Origin: Leptospira semungkisensis
GTDB lineage: Bacteria > Spirochaetota > Leptospiria > Leptospirales > Leptospiraceae
NCBI RefSeq assembly: GCF_004770055.1
Contig: NZ_RQEP01000019.1
Location: 682,001 to 746,000 of the forward strand
Length of the DNA: 64,000 bases
Direction: 5' to 3'
This document shows, piece by piece, positions 51,200-61,576 of the stretch. Made by a program: the position numbers and the translations under genes. The stretch's first letter is position 1. Each line of letters begins with the position of its first letter. The notes under the pieces were generated by a model. The model made no database searches, was not told where the DNA came from, and worked only from the letters and a program-made list of their open reading frames with translations.

Positions 51200-53020
51200 T
51201 TGAAAAGCATGAGATCTCTCTCTTTATCCTTTATCTCCGTTATTTTATGTACGAGCATCTTCTTCTGCCAGCCTTCTTCCGGAAACTCCAAGACTACGGC
51301 AGATTTCAATCTCAAAGATTTTGACAGCGTAGTCAAGACCGTTGAGGGAAATTACATAGATAAAAACATAGATAAAAACCGCGCCTATAAGGACGCGGCG
51401 GTCTTTGCTCTACTCTCTCTTCCTCACGGGCTCTATCTTTACCCGGAAAGTTATTTTAACGATCGGGAAAAATACGAAGAATCGGATGATATTTTTCCAG
51501 GAAAGACATTCAAGCTTTCTCCGGACGACAAATTCGTTCTATTCGATCCGGATTATAAGGAAGTCGAAAAGATCAGAGACAGAAAGTTAAAGGAAGAATC
51601 GAATAAACCTAAACTTTCCAACGAAGAAGTGCTCAAACTTGTAGAAAGAGAAAGAGTGAGAAAGAAAGTGCTCACTGCAAAATGGGAACAAACCAATTTT
51701 TCCAAGAAAGACTTCGATCGTATCCTTGCTTATATAGAAAAAAGTATCCAGAACTACAGCACTCCTCCCCTCAAAGATCCGTTTGGCGAAGAGGACAATA
51801 AGGAAAAAGAACCGTTCTCTATCAAGGATGTGTATCTTGCCGCTGCAAACGGGTATCTTTCCTCTTTAGATCCTCATAGCCAAGTCTTCTTAAAAGCTGC
51901 CTGGGAAGAATCCATGGCTAAAATAGAAGACGGAAGCTTTGAAGGAATAGGAGCCATCTTAAGCGGTGGCGGAAATAAAGAAGTCGTCGTAGAAAATCCT
52001 TTGGAAGGAAGACCTGCAGTCAATGCAGGTGTGCGCGCAGGAGATACGATCCTTGCTGTGGATGGAAAATCCGTAAAAGGAATGATCCTGGACAAGGTAG
52101 TAGAAAAGATCAAAGGAAAGAAAGGCTCCAAAGTAGTTCTTACTATTCGTAGAAAGGGAGTCTCCGGAACTCTTGCTATCGAAGTCATTCGCGATACGAT
52201 TGAGATCAAGAATATCACAAGCAAGCTAATCGATAATCATCCGTACATCGGATATATCAAGCTGACAGGTTTCGTGAAATCCGATCCTCCAGTTGATAGA
52301 GAATTCGTGCAACATTTCAAGGAATTAGAAAAACAATCCGCAGCAAAAGGAAGCAAACTAAAAGCTCTCGTTTTGGATCTTAGAAATAACCCTGGAGGTT
52401 ATCTGGATCTCGCGATCGATCTTGCGGATATGTTCGTTACGAACGGACTCATCGTTTCCGTAAAAAGCCCGAATAGAAGTCCTGAAGATTCCAATGCCGG
52501 CAAAAAAGATCTTACCGATCTTCCGGTTGCAGTTCTAATCAATGCTAAGTCTGCTTCCGCTTCCGAGATTGTTGCTTCTGCTTTGAAGCATCATGGTAGA
52601 GGATTAATCTTGGGAGAAAGATCCTTCGGAAAGGCGACCGTGCAGAAATTGCAGGAACTCCGAGGAAACAACGCGTATTATATTAAGTTAACTCAATCCA
52701 GATATTACTCTCCTTCCGGAAACACCATCCAAGTAGTCGGAGTAAAACCGGATGTGGATGTTTCTTCCGAAGAAGACGGCTCTTTTCCGTTTCATTATAG
52801 AGAAGAGAATATGTGGAATCACTTGCCGGAACTTCCTTCTGCTTCAGAAGAGAAAAGCCATTTCGACGTGAAGAAATTAGAATCTTGGGTCAAGACAAAC
52901 GGTAAGGGAGAAAAGTTCATTCACGAACATAAGAATGATCCGATCAAACCTGACTTCCAGCTGATTCGTTCTATTGATTACGTAGAGGCGCTTTTAAACT
53001 CAAACGCAAAACGCAAGTAA
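51200..53020 (+). CDS. S41-family C-terminal processing peptidase, lipoprotein
   Basis: A TTG at 51200, with AGAGGA 6 bases before it, is preferred to the ATG at 51209. The 606-residue product has a lipoprotein signal ([13 protein letters not shown]). A long N-terminal helical region (to about residue 220) is followed by a PDZ domain ([10 protein letters not shown] to about 330) and the S41 catalytic domain: the nucleophile Ser is in AKSASASEI near residue 452 and the Lys in RSFGKATVQ near 478. Such enzymes cut C-terminal tails of envelope proteins. The lipid anchor would place it at a membrane surface in the periplasm. Confidence 0.9.
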   Translation: MKSMRSLSLSFISVILCTSIFFCQPSSGNSKTTADFNLKDFDSVVKTVEGNYIDKNIDKNRAYKDAAVFALLSLPHGLYLYPESYFNDREKYEESDDIFPGKTFKLSPDDKFVLFDPDYKEVEKIRDRKLKEESNKPKLSNEEVLKLVERERVRKKVLTAKWEQTNFSKKDFDRILAYIEKSIQNYSTPPLKDPFGEEDNKEKEPFSIKDVYLAAANGYLSSLDPHSQVFLKAAWEESMAKIEDGSFEGIGAILSGGGNKEVVVENPLEGRPAVNAGVRAGDTILAVDGKSVKGMILDKVVEKIKGKKGSKVVLTIRRKGVSGTLAIEVIRDTIEIKNITSKLIDNHPYIGYIKLTGFVKSDPPVDREFVQHFKELEKQSAAKGSKLKALVLDLRNNPGGYLDLAIDLADMFVTNGLIVSVKSPNRSPEDSNAGKKDLTDLPVAVLINAKSASASEIVASALKHHGRGLILGERSFGKATVQKLQELRGNNAYYIKLTQSRYYSPSGNTIQVVGVKPDVDVSSEEDGSFPFHYREENMWNHLPELPSASEEKSHFDVKKLESWVKTNGKGEKFIHEHKNDPIKPDFQLIRSIDYVEALLNSNAKRK

Positions 53021-53065
53021 GATCGTCGTAGCGGTTTCCTTTGAAGCCGCTTCTTTATTATCAAA

Positions 53066-54682
53066 ATGCCAAGAATCAAAACCGATTTTTTAGTCATAGG
53101 AAGCGGTATTACCGGACTTTTCCAGGCCTTAAAACTTTCTACCGTCGGGGAGACGGTAATCGTCACTAAGAAATCAGACTACGAATCCAACACGAATTAT
53201 GCCCAAGGCGGGATCGCCTCCGTATTCGCTCAGGGAGATAAATTCGAAGATCATATCAAGGACACTCTGGAATCCGGAGCAGGACTCTGTGATCCGGAAG
53301 CTGTTCAGATCCTGGTAGAAGAAGGTCCCGCTCTAGTGAAGGAGCTCTTGGAATTCGGAGTTCCCTTCAATATGGATCCTCAGGGAGGATTCGATCTACA
53401 TAGAGAAGGTGGTCATGGCACAAATAGGATCGTGCATGCTCATGATCGCACTGGGCATGAGATAGAAAAGACCCTTCTACAAGTAGTAAAACAAAATCCG
53501 AATATTCGTATATTAGAATATCATACCGTAGTAGATCTAATCACTCCCCACCATTTAAAGAAGAAGGGACTGGTCTGCTTCGGCGCCTATGTTCTTTCTA
53601 ATCATACCGGAGAAGTGATCCCTATTCTGGCAAAGAAGACGATTATTGCCAGCGGAGGATCCGGACAGGTATATTCCCATACCACGAATCCAAAGATTGC
53701 CACAGGAGATGGAGTCGCCTGTGCTTATAGGGCCGGGGCTGAGATTCGAAATATGGAATTCTACCAATTCCATCCTACTTCTCTTTATCATGAAAAGGGA
53801 GATTCCTTCCTGATCTCGGAAGCGGTACGAGGAAGTGGAGCGGTGCTACTCACCATGGACGGAGAACCGTTTATGAAAAAGTATCATCCTATGGGAGATC
53901 TCGCAACCAGAGATATAGTCGCTCGTGCAATCGACGCAGAGATGAAGAAGTCCGGACATCCGCATGTTTGGCTGGATATTTCACATAAGCCTGCAGCAGA
54001 GATTAAAGAAGCATTTCCTTCTATATATGCAAAATGCTTGGAGCTTGGAATAGATATCACTACGGATCCGATCCCGGTGGTACCTGCGGCCCATTTTATG
54101 TGTGGAGGGATTGCAACCGATCTATTCGGAAAGACAAGAATAGAGAATTTATTCGCTGCAGGAGAAGCTGCCTGCACAGGAGTGCATGGAGGCAATCGTT
54201 TAGCTTCCAATAGTCTTTTAGAATGCCTAGTCTTCTCCAATCGAATTGCAGAAGAGATCAAGGCTCATCCTCCCTCTTTTCTTCCGGAACATGAGCAGAT
54301 TCCCTCCTGGGATAAAGAAGGCCTGGTCAATACGGAGGAATGGGTCCTCATATCTCACGATCTTTCCGAGATCAAGAACACAATGTCGAATTATGTGGGG
54401 ATCGTTCGCTCCAATCTTCGTTTAGAAAGAGCAAAACGTAGAATGGATTTAATCTATGCAGAAGTACGGGATTACTACAATCGCACGATAGTCACAAATC
54501 CTCTATTAGAACTTCGTAATTTAGTTCTGGTAGCCGAACTGATCATTCGGTCCGCATTAGCAAGACAGGAAAGCAGAGGACTTCATTATTCTACGGATTA
54601 TCCGGAGAATCGTTCTCCTTCTCGTCATGATACTATTTTGATCAACGATTTAGTTCATGGGGATCTGCAGGCTCCTTTATAA
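53066..54682 (+). CDS. nadB: L-aspartate oxidase
   Basis: The 538-residue flavoenzyme oxidises L-aspartate to iminoaspartate, the first step of bacterial NAD synthesis. It has the FAD-binding [11 protein letters not shown] near residue 12, [14 protein letters not shown] near 42, FQFHPTSLY near 237 (YQFHPTSLY in sequence), an [20 protein letters not shown] active-site region near 370, and a helical C-terminal domain ending with [10 protein letters not shown]. It follows the protease gene by 45 bases. nadA and nadC are not in this window. Confidence 0.94.
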   Translation: MPRIKTDFLVIGSGITGLFQALKLSTVGETVIVTKKSDYESNTNYAQGGIASVFAQGDKFEDHIKDTLESGAGLCDPEAVQILVEEGPALVKELLEFGVPFNMDPQGGFDLHREGGHGTNRIVHAHDRTGHEIEKTLLQVVKQNPNIRILEYHTVVDLITPHHLKKKGLVCFGAYVLSNHTGEVIPILAKKTIIASGGSGQVYSHTTNPKIATGDGVACAYRAGAEIRNMEFYQFHPTSLYHEKGDSFLISEAVRGSGAVLLTMDGEPFMKKYHPMGDLATRDIVARAIDAEMKKSGHPHVWLDISHKPAAEIKEAFPSIYAKCLELGIDITTDPIPVVPAAHFMCGGIATDLFGKTRIENLFAAGEAACTGVHGGNRLASNSLLECLVFSNRIAEEIKAHPPSFLPEHEQIPSWDKEGLVNTEEWVLISHDLSEIKNTMSNYVGIVRSNLRLERAKRRMDLIYAEVRDYYNRTIVTNPLLELRNLVLVAELIIRSALARQESRGLHYSTDYPENRSPSRHDTILINDLVHGDLQAPL

Positions 54683-54694
54683 GGAGCAATCGAT

Positions 54695-55363
54695 CTATCT
54701 TACGCAGCGAACAAAGTAACGAGTGATCTTGGTGAAATCCTCATCATCTCCGAAGTTGCTTAGAGAAAAGGAAACTGCACGAGCTGTCTTACCGCTTCCG
54801 TCCTGTTCATTCGCAGTAGAAGACCAATAGTAATCATCCATCGTGTTCGGAAATTTCAATAGCATGAAGTTACGACTGTTTGAGCTTAAATACTTCAACT
54901 CTATGAAGGTAGCGACTCTCCAGCCTCCCCCTGCTGTTCCATCTGCCGCACAAGAATCAAATGCTTCCGAGCTAGCACCACTTCCTGCAGTCAATGTCTG
55001 AGGAATACCCAACGTATTGCAAGATTCCAAGTTCACACTGCAGTATTGAAGTTGTTTTGCTCCATACGTGCCTGGGTTGATCACTGTTCCGGAAGAACCT
55101 TGGCAATCATACTGGCTTGCATTGCCACTGAAAGTTTGCCCTTGGGAGCAGGTCTTCCAGGTCAGACCGCTTATGCTGTCTGTCGTGCTTCCATCTCCGT
55201 TATTCGTGAAGTTCTCAAAGAACAAGGCTCCTGCGATCAGTTGATTATTATCTTCTGGAGCAAAACCGTAACGGTTATGATCTATCTTTTCCTCACAACC
55301 TACGAAGCCAAGGACTGCAACGGATAGAAAGGCGATTAATTTAACAAAATATAATACTCTCAT
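54695..55363 (-). CDS. DUF1566-type lipoprotein, copy 1
   Basis: The 222-residue product has a lipoprotein signal with cysteine 23 (AVLGFVGC). The end of the protein is a DUF1566 domain: GGGWRVATFIELKYLSS, DDYYWSSTANEQDGSG, ARAVSFSLSNFG and TRYFVRCVR. Several cysteines are evenly spread (KTC, YDC, YCS, SCN, DSC). The ATG at 55363 follows AAGGGAAA and is preferred to an in-frame start at 55462 within the barrel gene. It lies 11 bases after the barrel gene. Copy 2 at 57190 differs by two residues only (V15I, S128G). It is probably surface exposed; function unknown. Confidence 0.85.
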   Translation of the reverse strand: MRVLYFVKLIAFLSVAVLGFVGCEEKIDHNRYGFAPEDNNQLIAGALFFENFTNNGDGSTTDSISGLTWKTCSQGQTFSGNASQYDCQGSSGTVINPGTYGAKQLQYCSVNLESCNTLGIPQTLTAGSGASSEAFDSCAADGTAGGGWRVATFIELKYLSSNSRNFMLLKFPNTMDDYYWSSTANEQDGSGKTARAVSFSLSNFGDDEDFTKITRYFVRCVR

Positions 55364-55374
55364 TTTCCCTTTCC

Positions 55375-56892
55375 TTAGAACGCGTGGCTGAAGTTGACGA
55401 ACAATTGCTCGTCCTCTCTGGACTTCGCATAGTCGATCATGATGATGGTTGCCTGGTTCCATGCGATCCTTAGTCCTAACCCTTTCGAATATTTATATCC
55501 TTGCAGTCCGACCTTATGCTCGTCGTCCCAAACTCTACCGAAGTCAAAGAAAGGAACTAAATTGAATGCGAAATGCTCTCCTCCGATCGAGGTTTGTGCG
55601 AATTTCCAACGGATCTCTAAGTTACCCCAGCCCATCATTCTACCAACGAATCGATCCTGCTTATAACCTCGTATAGTACGAAGACCTCCGAGTCCTCCGA
55701 TCAAACCTTCTGTTCCCCACATGTTTCTATATTCGAAGAAGGGAACGTCACCATCGGATAATCCAGCTCCGAATCGAGAGGCGAGCACAAGCTTGTCGAA
55801 TGTTTTCGGAAACGGACTCCAGAAGAATTTTCCTTGGGCAAAGTATTTCTGAAAGTTGAAGTCAGAACCAAAGCTCTTGCTATTCTTCTCGTACGTTGCC
55901 TCTAAGAAAACCCCGCTGTTTGGATCCGGTTCAAAGTCCCGAGTATCATATACAAGTCCCAAACGAAGTGAGTTTACATATCCTCCATGGTAACCTTTGA
56001 TCTTACCCGCTTCTTCGTCTTGGGTCAAACGGGTTTTTCCATTCGGGACCTCTGCTCCATAACCCACTCCGTAGAGAGGATCATAACCCATGGCCTTTTT
56101 GCCATCGAAGGTAGTGATAATATTTTGAGAAACCTTCAAACCTGTTACCAAACGAACCGTTCCCCCAAAGAAGGACCTTTCCGTACTCAAATTGACCATT
56201 GGAGTTTGTATTTGATAACGGTTGTACATTTTATCCGTTACCACGAAGCCAGGTTGGCTCGGAACTCCGTAGTATGTATTTCCACCAAAGTTAACAGGAT
56301 CCTGCGGCCCGCCCGGTCTATAATAACTCAGGTTCTTTGCTTGGTCATTGTACGTAGCATTCGTGTATTGCTGGCCACCAGCTTGGTTCCTGTCCGTATA
56401 ATTCAGGGTCTTCATAGAATCCTGACCAATTCCAAAATACAGAGTGGTAGGAGTAATCGTTAAAAATGCATCTGCTCGCAAACGCCATTGAGTATCGCCT
56501 ATAAAAGGCATGTCCAAACTTAACTGGTGATACTGAGCGTTCTTATTCGTGTTAAAATATTGAGCAAAGAATCGAGTTCTATACGGAGTATAATCGAAAA
56601 GAGGATCTACTTTCTTTCCATTATTGTAAGCATACACCCTAACTCCGTAACCAATCCCTTCATTCGGATCCGAATTCAAGAGAGGAAGACCTGTAGGATA
56701 CCAACCTTCCTTCTTTATCGCCAAATCCTTGGAACAAAGTTGTTTCGTAATGTCCATCGGAAAAGGTAGATTCGTTCTTGGGGCAGGCTTAGCACAACCA
56801 GGCGTAGGAGGTCCTTCTTGGGCTTTCAGTTCGATTCCTGCTGTGGTAAAGCAAGCAGCTAATACTAACGAATGAAATCCTCTAATCCTCAT
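55375..56892 (-). CDS. Omp85/BamA-TamA family outer-membrane barrel, copy 1
   Basis: The 505-residue protein has a signal peptide ([18 protein letters not shown]) and then mostly barrel strands. The Omp85 loop-6 mark is seen as [12 protein letters not shown] near residue 410 (family: VRGF/Y), and the end reads [11 protein letters not shown] with a terminal Phe. [20 protein letters not shown] is also typical for the family's surface antigen domain. No POTRA repeats are visible in the short N-terminal region, so it may be a secretion pore for a partner protein rather than a full BamA. GGAGG stands just before the ATG. The lipoprotein gene follows at 11 bases. Confidence 0.8.
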   Translation of the reverse strand: MRIRGFHSLVLAACFTTAGIELKAQEGPPTPGCAKPAPRTNLPFPMDITKQLCSKDLAIKKEGWYPTGLPLLNSDPNEGIGYGVRVYAYNNGKKVDPLFDYTPYRTRFFAQYFNTNKNAQYHQLSLDMPFIGDTQWRLRADAFLTITPTTLYFGIGQDSMKTLNYTDRNQAGGQQYTNATYNDQAKNLSYYRPGGPQDPVNFGGNTYYGVPSQPGFVVTDKMYNRYQIQTPMVNLSTERSFFGGTVRLVTGLKVSQNIITTFDGKKAMGYDPLYGVGYGAEVPNGKTRLTQDEEAGKIKGYHGGYVNSLRLGLVYDTRDFEPDPNSGVFLEATYEKNSKSFGSDFNFQKYFAQGKFFWSPFPKTFDKLVLASRFGAGLSDGDVPFFEYRNMWGTEGLIGGLGGLRTIRGYKQDRFVGRMMGWGNLEIRWKFAQTSIGGEHFAFNLVPFFDFGRVWDDEHKVGLQGYKYSKGLGLRIAWNQATIIMIDYAKSREDEQLFVNFSHAF

Positions 56893-56925
56893 GCGTCCTC
56901 CGACGTAAGATTTTAAGTTCGTTCG

Positions 56926-56953
56926 TTATCAGTTTAGCTTTCACTTATGTCAA
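56926..56953 (-). promoter_or_regulatory. sigma70-type promoter candidate for barrel copy 1
   Basis: On the minus strand TTGACA (56953-56948), a 16-base spacer and TGATAA (56931-56926) precede the barrel start by 34 bases. The -35 box is a perfect consensus; the -10 box is weaker. Confidence 0.5.
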
Positions 56954-57123
56954 TTGAAAATTCCGAATTAAAAGTTGATGAGACCTGGGATGAAATGCTT
57001 TAGTTCCATGACAAAGCATTGAAATTTAACTTTTTGTAATGATTACAGATCCGTAAACCTGCGTTCACTCTGAAATATAAGTGAGTTATAAGTAAAAAAG
57101 AGATCACTTAACGCGAAATTTTC

Positions 57124-57166
57124 TAACAGAAAGAAGATCATTATAACATTCATCTTCTTTCTGTTA
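57124..57166. terminator. 15-bp perfect hairpin between the two cassette copies
   Basis: TAACAGAAAGAAGAT at 57124-57138 pairs exactly with ATCTTCTTTCTGTTA at 57152-57166, with a 13-base loop. It is 24 bases beyond the stop of lipoprotein copy 2. The T-rich side (GTTTTCTTT) is on the plus strand; on the minus strand GAAAATTT follows. Either it terminates the copy-2 transcript weakly, or it acts in both directions. Confidence 0.6.
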
Positions 57167-57189
57167 GTTTTCTTTAAAGCGTTATCGAT

Positions 57190-57858
57190 CTATCTCACGC
57201 AGCGAACGAAGTAACGAGTGATCTTGGTGAAATCCTCATCATCTCCAAAGTTGCTTAGAGAAAAGGAAACCGCTCGAGCTGTCTTACCACTTCCGTCCTG
57301 CTCGTTGGCTGTAGAAGACCAATAGTAATCATCCATTGTATTCGGAAATTTCAGTAGCATGAAGTTACGGCTGTTTGAGCTTAGATACTTCAATTCTATG
57401 AAGGTAGCTACTCTCCAGCCTCCTCCCGCTGTTCCATCTGCTGCACAAGAATCAAATGCTTCGGAACTAGCACCACCCCCTGCAGTTAATGTCTGAGGAA
57501 TACCTAAGGTATTGCAAGATTCTAAGTTCACACTACAGTATTGTAGTTGTTTCGCTCCATACGTGCCTGGATTGATCACTGTTCCGGAAGAACCTTGGCA
57601 ATCATACTGGCTTGCATTGCCACTGAAAGTTTGACCTTGTGAGCAGGTCTTCCAGGTTAAGCCGCTTATGCTGTCTGTTGTACTTCCATCTCCATTATTC
57701 GTGAAGTTCTCGAAAAACAAGGCTCCTGCTATCAGTTGATTATTGTCTTCTGGAGCAAAACCATAACGGTTATGATCTATCTTTTCCTCACAACCTACGA
57801 AGCCAAGGACTGCAATGGATAGAAAGGCGATTAATTTAACAAAATATAATACTCTCAT
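57190..57858 (-). CDS. DUF1566-type lipoprotein, copy 2
   Basis: The product is 222 residues and the same as copy 1 except for Ile15 and Gly128. Lipobox AVLGFVGC, GGGWRVATFIELKYLSS and the closing TRYFVRCVR are unchanged. Third-base differences are spread over the whole gene, so this is not a very recent copy: selection keeps the protein unchanged. It follows barrel copy 2 by 11 bases with the same spacer sequence as copy 1, so it is presumably made and exported with it. Confidence 0.85.
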   Translation of the reverse strand: MRVLYFVKLIAFLSIAVLGFVGCEEKIDHNRYGFAPEDNNQLIAGALFFENFTNNGDGSTTDSISGLTWKTCSQGQTFSGNASQYDCQGSSGTVINPGTYGAKQLQYCSVNLESCNTLGIPQTLTAGGGASSEAFDSCAADGTAGGGWRVATFIELKYLSSNSRNFMLLKFPNTMDDYYWSSTANEQDGSGKTARAVSFSLSNFGDDEDFTKITRYFVRCVR

Positions 57859-57869
57859 TTTCCCTTTCC

Positions 57870-59390
57870 TTAGAACGCGTGGTTAAAGTTGATGAACAGC
57901 TGCTTATCCTCTCTGGAAACAGCATAATCCAAAATGATCAGAGTAGTTTGGTTCCAAGCGATACGCAAACCTGCTCCCTTAGAGTATTTATATCCTTTTA
58001 ATCCGACCTTATGCTCATCATCCCAAACCCTACCGAAGTCAAAGAATGGAACTAAATTCAGAGCGAAGTGCTGACCTAAAACGGTGAACTGAGCGAATCG
58101 CCATCTCACCTCGATATTACCCCAGCCCATAGAGCGACCAACAAAACGATCTTGTTTATAACCTCTTAATGTTGTTCTTCCTCCCAAACCGGAGATCACA
58201 CCTTCTGTTCCCCACATGTTTCTATATTCGAAGAAAGGAGCATCTCCATCTGTTAAAGAGAAACCTCCGCGACCTGCGAGAACTAACTTATCAAATACTT
58301 TCGGAAACGGACTCCAGAAGAATTTTCCTTGGGCAAAATACTTAGAATAATCGTAATTCGATCCGAAGGTCTTAGCCGATTTTTCGTATGTTGCCTCTAA
58401 GAAAACCCCTTGGTTCGGGTCAGGCTCGAGATCTCGGGTATCATATACGAGTCCCAAGCGGAGAGTGTTCACTGCACCTCCATGGTATCCGAGAATCTTT
58501 CCTGCGTTTTGGTCTTCAGTAAGTTTGGTAGTACCGTTAAACGCTGTTCCACTGGAGTTCACAGGAAGTCCTCCTAAAAGAGGATCCGTTCCTGTGGTCT
58601 GAGTTCCGTCAAAGGTCCGGATGATGTTTTGAGAAACCCTCATCCCTGCTACCAAACGAACAGTTCCACCTACATACGCTCTTTCTCCACTTAAGTTAGC
58701 AGTAGGAGAAATGATATTATAACGATTGTATAATGCGTTTGTGGTGTTGAATCCTGGTTGAGCTTGGAGCCCACTATAGACTCCTCCCCCTAAGGCGACC
58801 GGATCCCCAGGTCCCCCAGGTCTAGTATACGCTAAGTTCTTTTGCTGATCCGCAAAAGTTGCGTTAGTGTAAACCTGACCGCCATTCTGATCCCTGTTCT
58901 GATAGCTCAGAGTATGGAGAGAAGACTCCCCGATTCCGAAGAACAATGTGTTCGGGTTTGCGTCATACACGCCTTCCCCGCGCAAACGCCACTGAGTTCC
59001 GAAAACATACGGAGCATCGAAGGCGATATCCTGGTACTGACGATGCTTAGTCGTATTGAAATACTGAGCATAGATCCTGAATTTGTACGGAGTATATTCG
59101 AAAAACGGATCATCTTTGGTTCCGTTATTATAAGCGAATACGCGAACACCGTAACCTACCCCGGTATTCGGGTCCGAGTTCAAAAGAGGAAGTCCAGTTG
59201 GGAACCAACCTTCTTTCTTCTTATCTAAATCTTTCTTACATAATTGTCTTTTTGGGCTGACGTAAAACGGAAGATCTTTTCTTTCTGGAGGCTTCTCACA
59301 ACCAGCGAGCACATCTTGTGCAGACGCTTCTTGTAAAGAAATTATGGCCAATATAGCGATGACCCCTATGCTATGGAGGATATGCTTCAT
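57870..59390 (-). CDS. Omp85/BamA-TamA family outer-membrane barrel, copy 2
   Basis: The 506-residue protein shares the plan of copy 1: signal peptide ([17 protein letters not shown]), two cysteines near the start (GCEKP, QLCKK), [17 protein letters not shown], the loop-6 motif [12 protein letters not shown] and a final FINFNHAF. By eye about two thirds of positions match copy 1, with the most change in the first 300 residues, where loops would face outward. No POTRA repeats are seen. A good promoter lies 33 bases before the start. It probably partners with lipoprotein copy 2. Confidence 0.8.
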   Translation of the reverse strand: MKHILHSIGVIAILAIISLQEASAQDVLAGCEKPPERKDLPFYVSPKRQLCKKDLDKKKEGWFPTGLPLLNSDPNTGVGYGVRVFAYNNGTKDDPFFEYTPYKFRIYAQYFNTTKHRQYQDIAFDAPYVFGTQWRLRGEGVYDANPNTLFFGIGESSLHTLSYQNRDQNGGQVYTNATFADQQKNLAYTRPGGPGDPVALGGGVYSGLQAQPGFNTTNALYNRYNIISPTANLSGERAYVGGTVRLVAGMRVSQNIIRTFDGTQTTGTDPLLGGLPVNSSGTAFNGTTKLTEDQNAGKILGYHGGAVNTLRLGLVYDTRDLEPDPNQGVFLEATYEKSAKTFGSNYDYSKYFAQGKFFWSPFPKVFDKLVLAGRGGFSLTDGDAPFFEYRNMWGTEGVISGLGGRTTLRGYKQDRFVGRSMGWGNIEVRWRFAQFTVLGQHFALNLVPFFDFGRVWDDEHKVGLKGYKYSKGAGLRIAWNQTTLIILDYAVSREDKQLFINFNHAF

Positions 59391-59422
59391 GCAAAAACCT
59401 GAATTTTTTATGGAATTCGCAA

Positions 59423-59450
59423 GTTATATTAGCATAAGAACCACTGTCAA
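59423..59450 (-). promoter_or_regulatory. sigma70-type promoter candidate for barrel copy 2
   Basis: On the minus strand TTGACA (59450-59445), a 16-base spacer and TATAAC (59428-59423) stand 33 bases before the start. It has the same -35 box and spacer as the promoter of copy 1, with a stronger -10. Confidence 0.6.
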
Positions 59451-59627
59451 ATTTATTCCTAAGACTGATTCTCATCGGATGAACTCTATCTTGGATCTTT
59501 AAACAATATTCTAAAATTCACCGATCAATCGTTCGAAATAAAAAAGTAATTTTTCACCGGAATGAAATCTTTTCGGTGAGCTCTGTCTTTCTTCCTTGGA
59601 GGAAGACTTTGTTTGATGAAAAGAATA

Positions 59628-60104
59628 TTAAGAAAGTAGAACCAAGAGCTGGTCTTGCGACACTATATCTCCCGGTTGGGAATGCACTTCTTTTACATTC
59701 GCGTCTAATCCGGCCTTTAAGGCATGCTCCATCTTCATCGCTTCTACGACTGCGAGAGTTTGGCCCTTCTTAACCGGATCACCCGGCTTTACTTCCATTT
59801 TGATGATCTTGCCAGGCATAGGACTCTTGATCTCGAACTGTGCAGTTTCGGAATTAGAAGACTCTTTTCCTTTGATGGAAAATTGAAACGTCTTTCCTTT
59901 GGTATGAATATATAATTTACCACTTTTTAATAGAGCAACAGAGCCGTCCGGTAAGGAATAAGATCCGTCTTCTTCTCTCGTCCAGGAATAATGAGTGAGT
60001 AAGGATTCCCATCCGTTCTCAGGATCCTGCAATCTAGAAGAAGTTTCTCCCAGATCCAAAACGTATTCCTTTTCTTTCCAGCGAAGTCTGAATGTACGAT
60101 TCAA
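59628..60104 (-). CDS. biotin carboxyl carrier protein subunit
   Basis: The 158-residue product ends with a biotinyl domain: SPMPGKIIKMEVKPGDPVKKGQ, then VEAMKMEHALKAG with the biotin-accepting Lys in EAMKMEH about 33 residues from the end. A TTG at 60104 overlaps the biotin carboxylase stop (TTGA) and has GGGGAG 7 bases before it, so it is preferred over an ATG at 60146. It works with the carboxylase encoded just upstream. No carboxyltransferase gene is in the window, so the acyl-CoA substrate (acetyl, propionyl or longer) is open. Confidence 0.88.
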   Translation of the reverse strand: MNRTFRLRWKEKEYVLDLGETSSRLQDPENGWESLLTHYSWTREEDGSYSLPDGSVALLKSGKLYIHTKGKTFQFSIKGKESSNSETAQFEIKSPMPGKIIKMEVKPGDPVKKGQTLAVVEAMKMEHALKAGLDANVKEVHSQPGDIVSQDQLLVLLS

Positions 60105-61576
60105 AGAATTTCTCCCCAAAGTCCTTTCGGACCAACCGCTTCCCAAACGGAAGAAGACTTAACAGTTCTTGAAACTAAAAAGGAAGCAGTCTTTGCGAGT
60201 GCCTCTTTCTCTTCTCCGGCTTCTTCCCATTCTATCTTGTGCTTTTCCAGGAAATGAGTGTTTGTATGTCCGGATGCAAATTCAGAATGTTCTAATATTC
60301 CCTTTAAATAATTTACGTTAGTGATCGGACCAAAGACTACAGTCTGTTCCAGTCCTGCGATCAGGTTCTTTCTTGCCTCTTCTCTATTTTTTCCGTATCC
60401 GATTAGCTTTGCAAGCATCGGATCGTAATATAGAGATACTTCAGAACCGGTGACCACTCCAGAATCCACTCTTAGATTTTGGAGATCCGGGAATTTAGCG
60501 AGTTCTATCCTTCCGATAGAAGGTAAAAATTCATTTTCAGGATCCTCTGCATACAGACGGACTTCGATCGCATGTCCCGTTTGTCCAAGTGACTTTCCAC
60601 CCATAAGACTCGTAAGAGTTTTTCCTTCTGCGATCCGGACCTGCCATTCTACCAAATCGAATCCAGTCACGGCTTCTGTCACAGGATGTTCTACCTGCAA
60701 CCTTGTATTCATTTCCAAGAAGTAGAAATTCCCATCTTCTCCTAAAATGAATTCTACCGTTCCGGCTCCCAGATATCCGATGGAACTTGCAGCTTGCACT
60801 GCCACCTCACAGATCTTCTGTTTGATTTTTGGATCCAAATTTGGAGCAGGAGATTCTTCTACTACCTTTTGGTGTCTTCTCTGGATGGAACATTCTCTCT
60901 CAAAAAGATGGATCACATTTCCGGAAGAATCACCGAAGACCTGCACTTCTATATGTCTAGGATTTATAATATACTTTTCTAAGAAGACTCGCGCGTCCCC
61001 GAAAGCATTTCCTGCTTCTCTCTGCGCAGATTCTAAGGAAGGAAGGAACTCCTCTTTGGAGAAGACCCTTTTCATTCCTTTTCCCCCTCCGCCGGCACTC
61101 GCCTTGATCATCACAGGAAAACCGATCCTCTCCGCTTCCTTTAATAGCACGGAAGGTTCTTGAGAATCTCCTTCGTATCCTGGAACAACAGGTACTCCTG
61201 CTTTTTCCATCGCGGCTCTGGAACGGATCTTGTCTCCCATGAGATCTACTGTTTCCGGTCTTGGTCCGAGGAATGCGATCTTCGCTTGGGACAATGCTTT
61301 TGCAAATTCGGTTTTCTCGGAAAGAAATCCATACCCAGGATGTACTGCGTCCGCTCCAGTGGCTTGGATCGCTTTTAATATATTAGGAATAGCTAAATAA
61401 GATTTGGAGGGTTCCGATCCTCCTATATGATAGGACTCGTCAGCATTCTTTACGAAAGGTGCGTCCTTGTCTGCGTCCGAATAAACGGCAACAGTCTTGA
61501 TTCCTAACCTCTTGCAGGTTCTTTGGATGCGAAGAGAGATCTCTCCCCGATTTGCTATGAGTAATTTCTGGATCAC
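60101..61576 (-). CDS. accC: biotin carboxylase subunit of acyl-CoA carboxylase
   Basis: The 491-residue protein carries out ATP-dependent carboxylation of biotin. It has the N-terminal LIANRGEISLRIQRT, the ATP-grasp glycine loop ASAGGGGKGMKRV near residue 160, VFGDSSGNVIHLFERECSIQRRHQKV near residue 215 (two strands), and EMNTRLQVEHPVTE near 288. The C-terminal extension of about 40 residues beyond AccC of E. coli is as in propionyl- or methylcrotonyl-CoA carboxylase alpha chains cut before the biotin domain. It overlaps the acyltransferase gene by 4 bases. Confidence 0.92.
   Translation of the reverse strand: MIQKLLIANRGEISLRIQRTCKRLGIKTVAVYSDADKDAPFVKNADESYHIGGSEPSKSYLAIPNILKAIQATGADAVHPGYGFLSEKTEFAKALSQAKIAFLGPRPETVDLMGDKIRSRAAMEKAGVPVVPGYEGDSQEPSVLLKEAERIGFPVMIKASAGGGGKGMKRVFSKEEFLPSLESAQREAGNAFGDARVFLEKYIINPRHIEVQVFGDSSGNVIHLFERECSIQRRHQKVVEESPAPNLDPKIKQKICEVAVQAASSIGYLGAGTVEFILGEDGNFYFLEMNTRLQVEHPVTEAVTGFDLVEWQVRIAEGKTLTSLMGGKSLGQTGHAIEVRLYAEDPENEFLPSIGRIELAKFPDLQNLRVDSGVVTGSEVSLYYDPMLAKLIGYGKNREEARKNLIAGLEQTVVFGPITNVNYLKGILEHSEFASGHTNTHFLEKHKIEWEEAGEEKEALAKTASFLVSRTVKSSSVWEAVGPKGLWGEIL

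Larger units (their letters stand above)
54695..59390 (-). repeat. tandem duplication of a barrel plus DUF1566 lipoprotein cassette
   Basis: Two copies of the same two-gene unit lie head to tail: 54695-56892 and 57190-59390. The lipoprotein genes and the 11-base spacer are near identical, with about 40-45 single-base differences in about 670 by eye, nearly all silent. The barrel genes differ along the whole length. The intergenic stretch between units (56893-57189) holds a promoter and a long hairpin. Confidence 0.85.
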
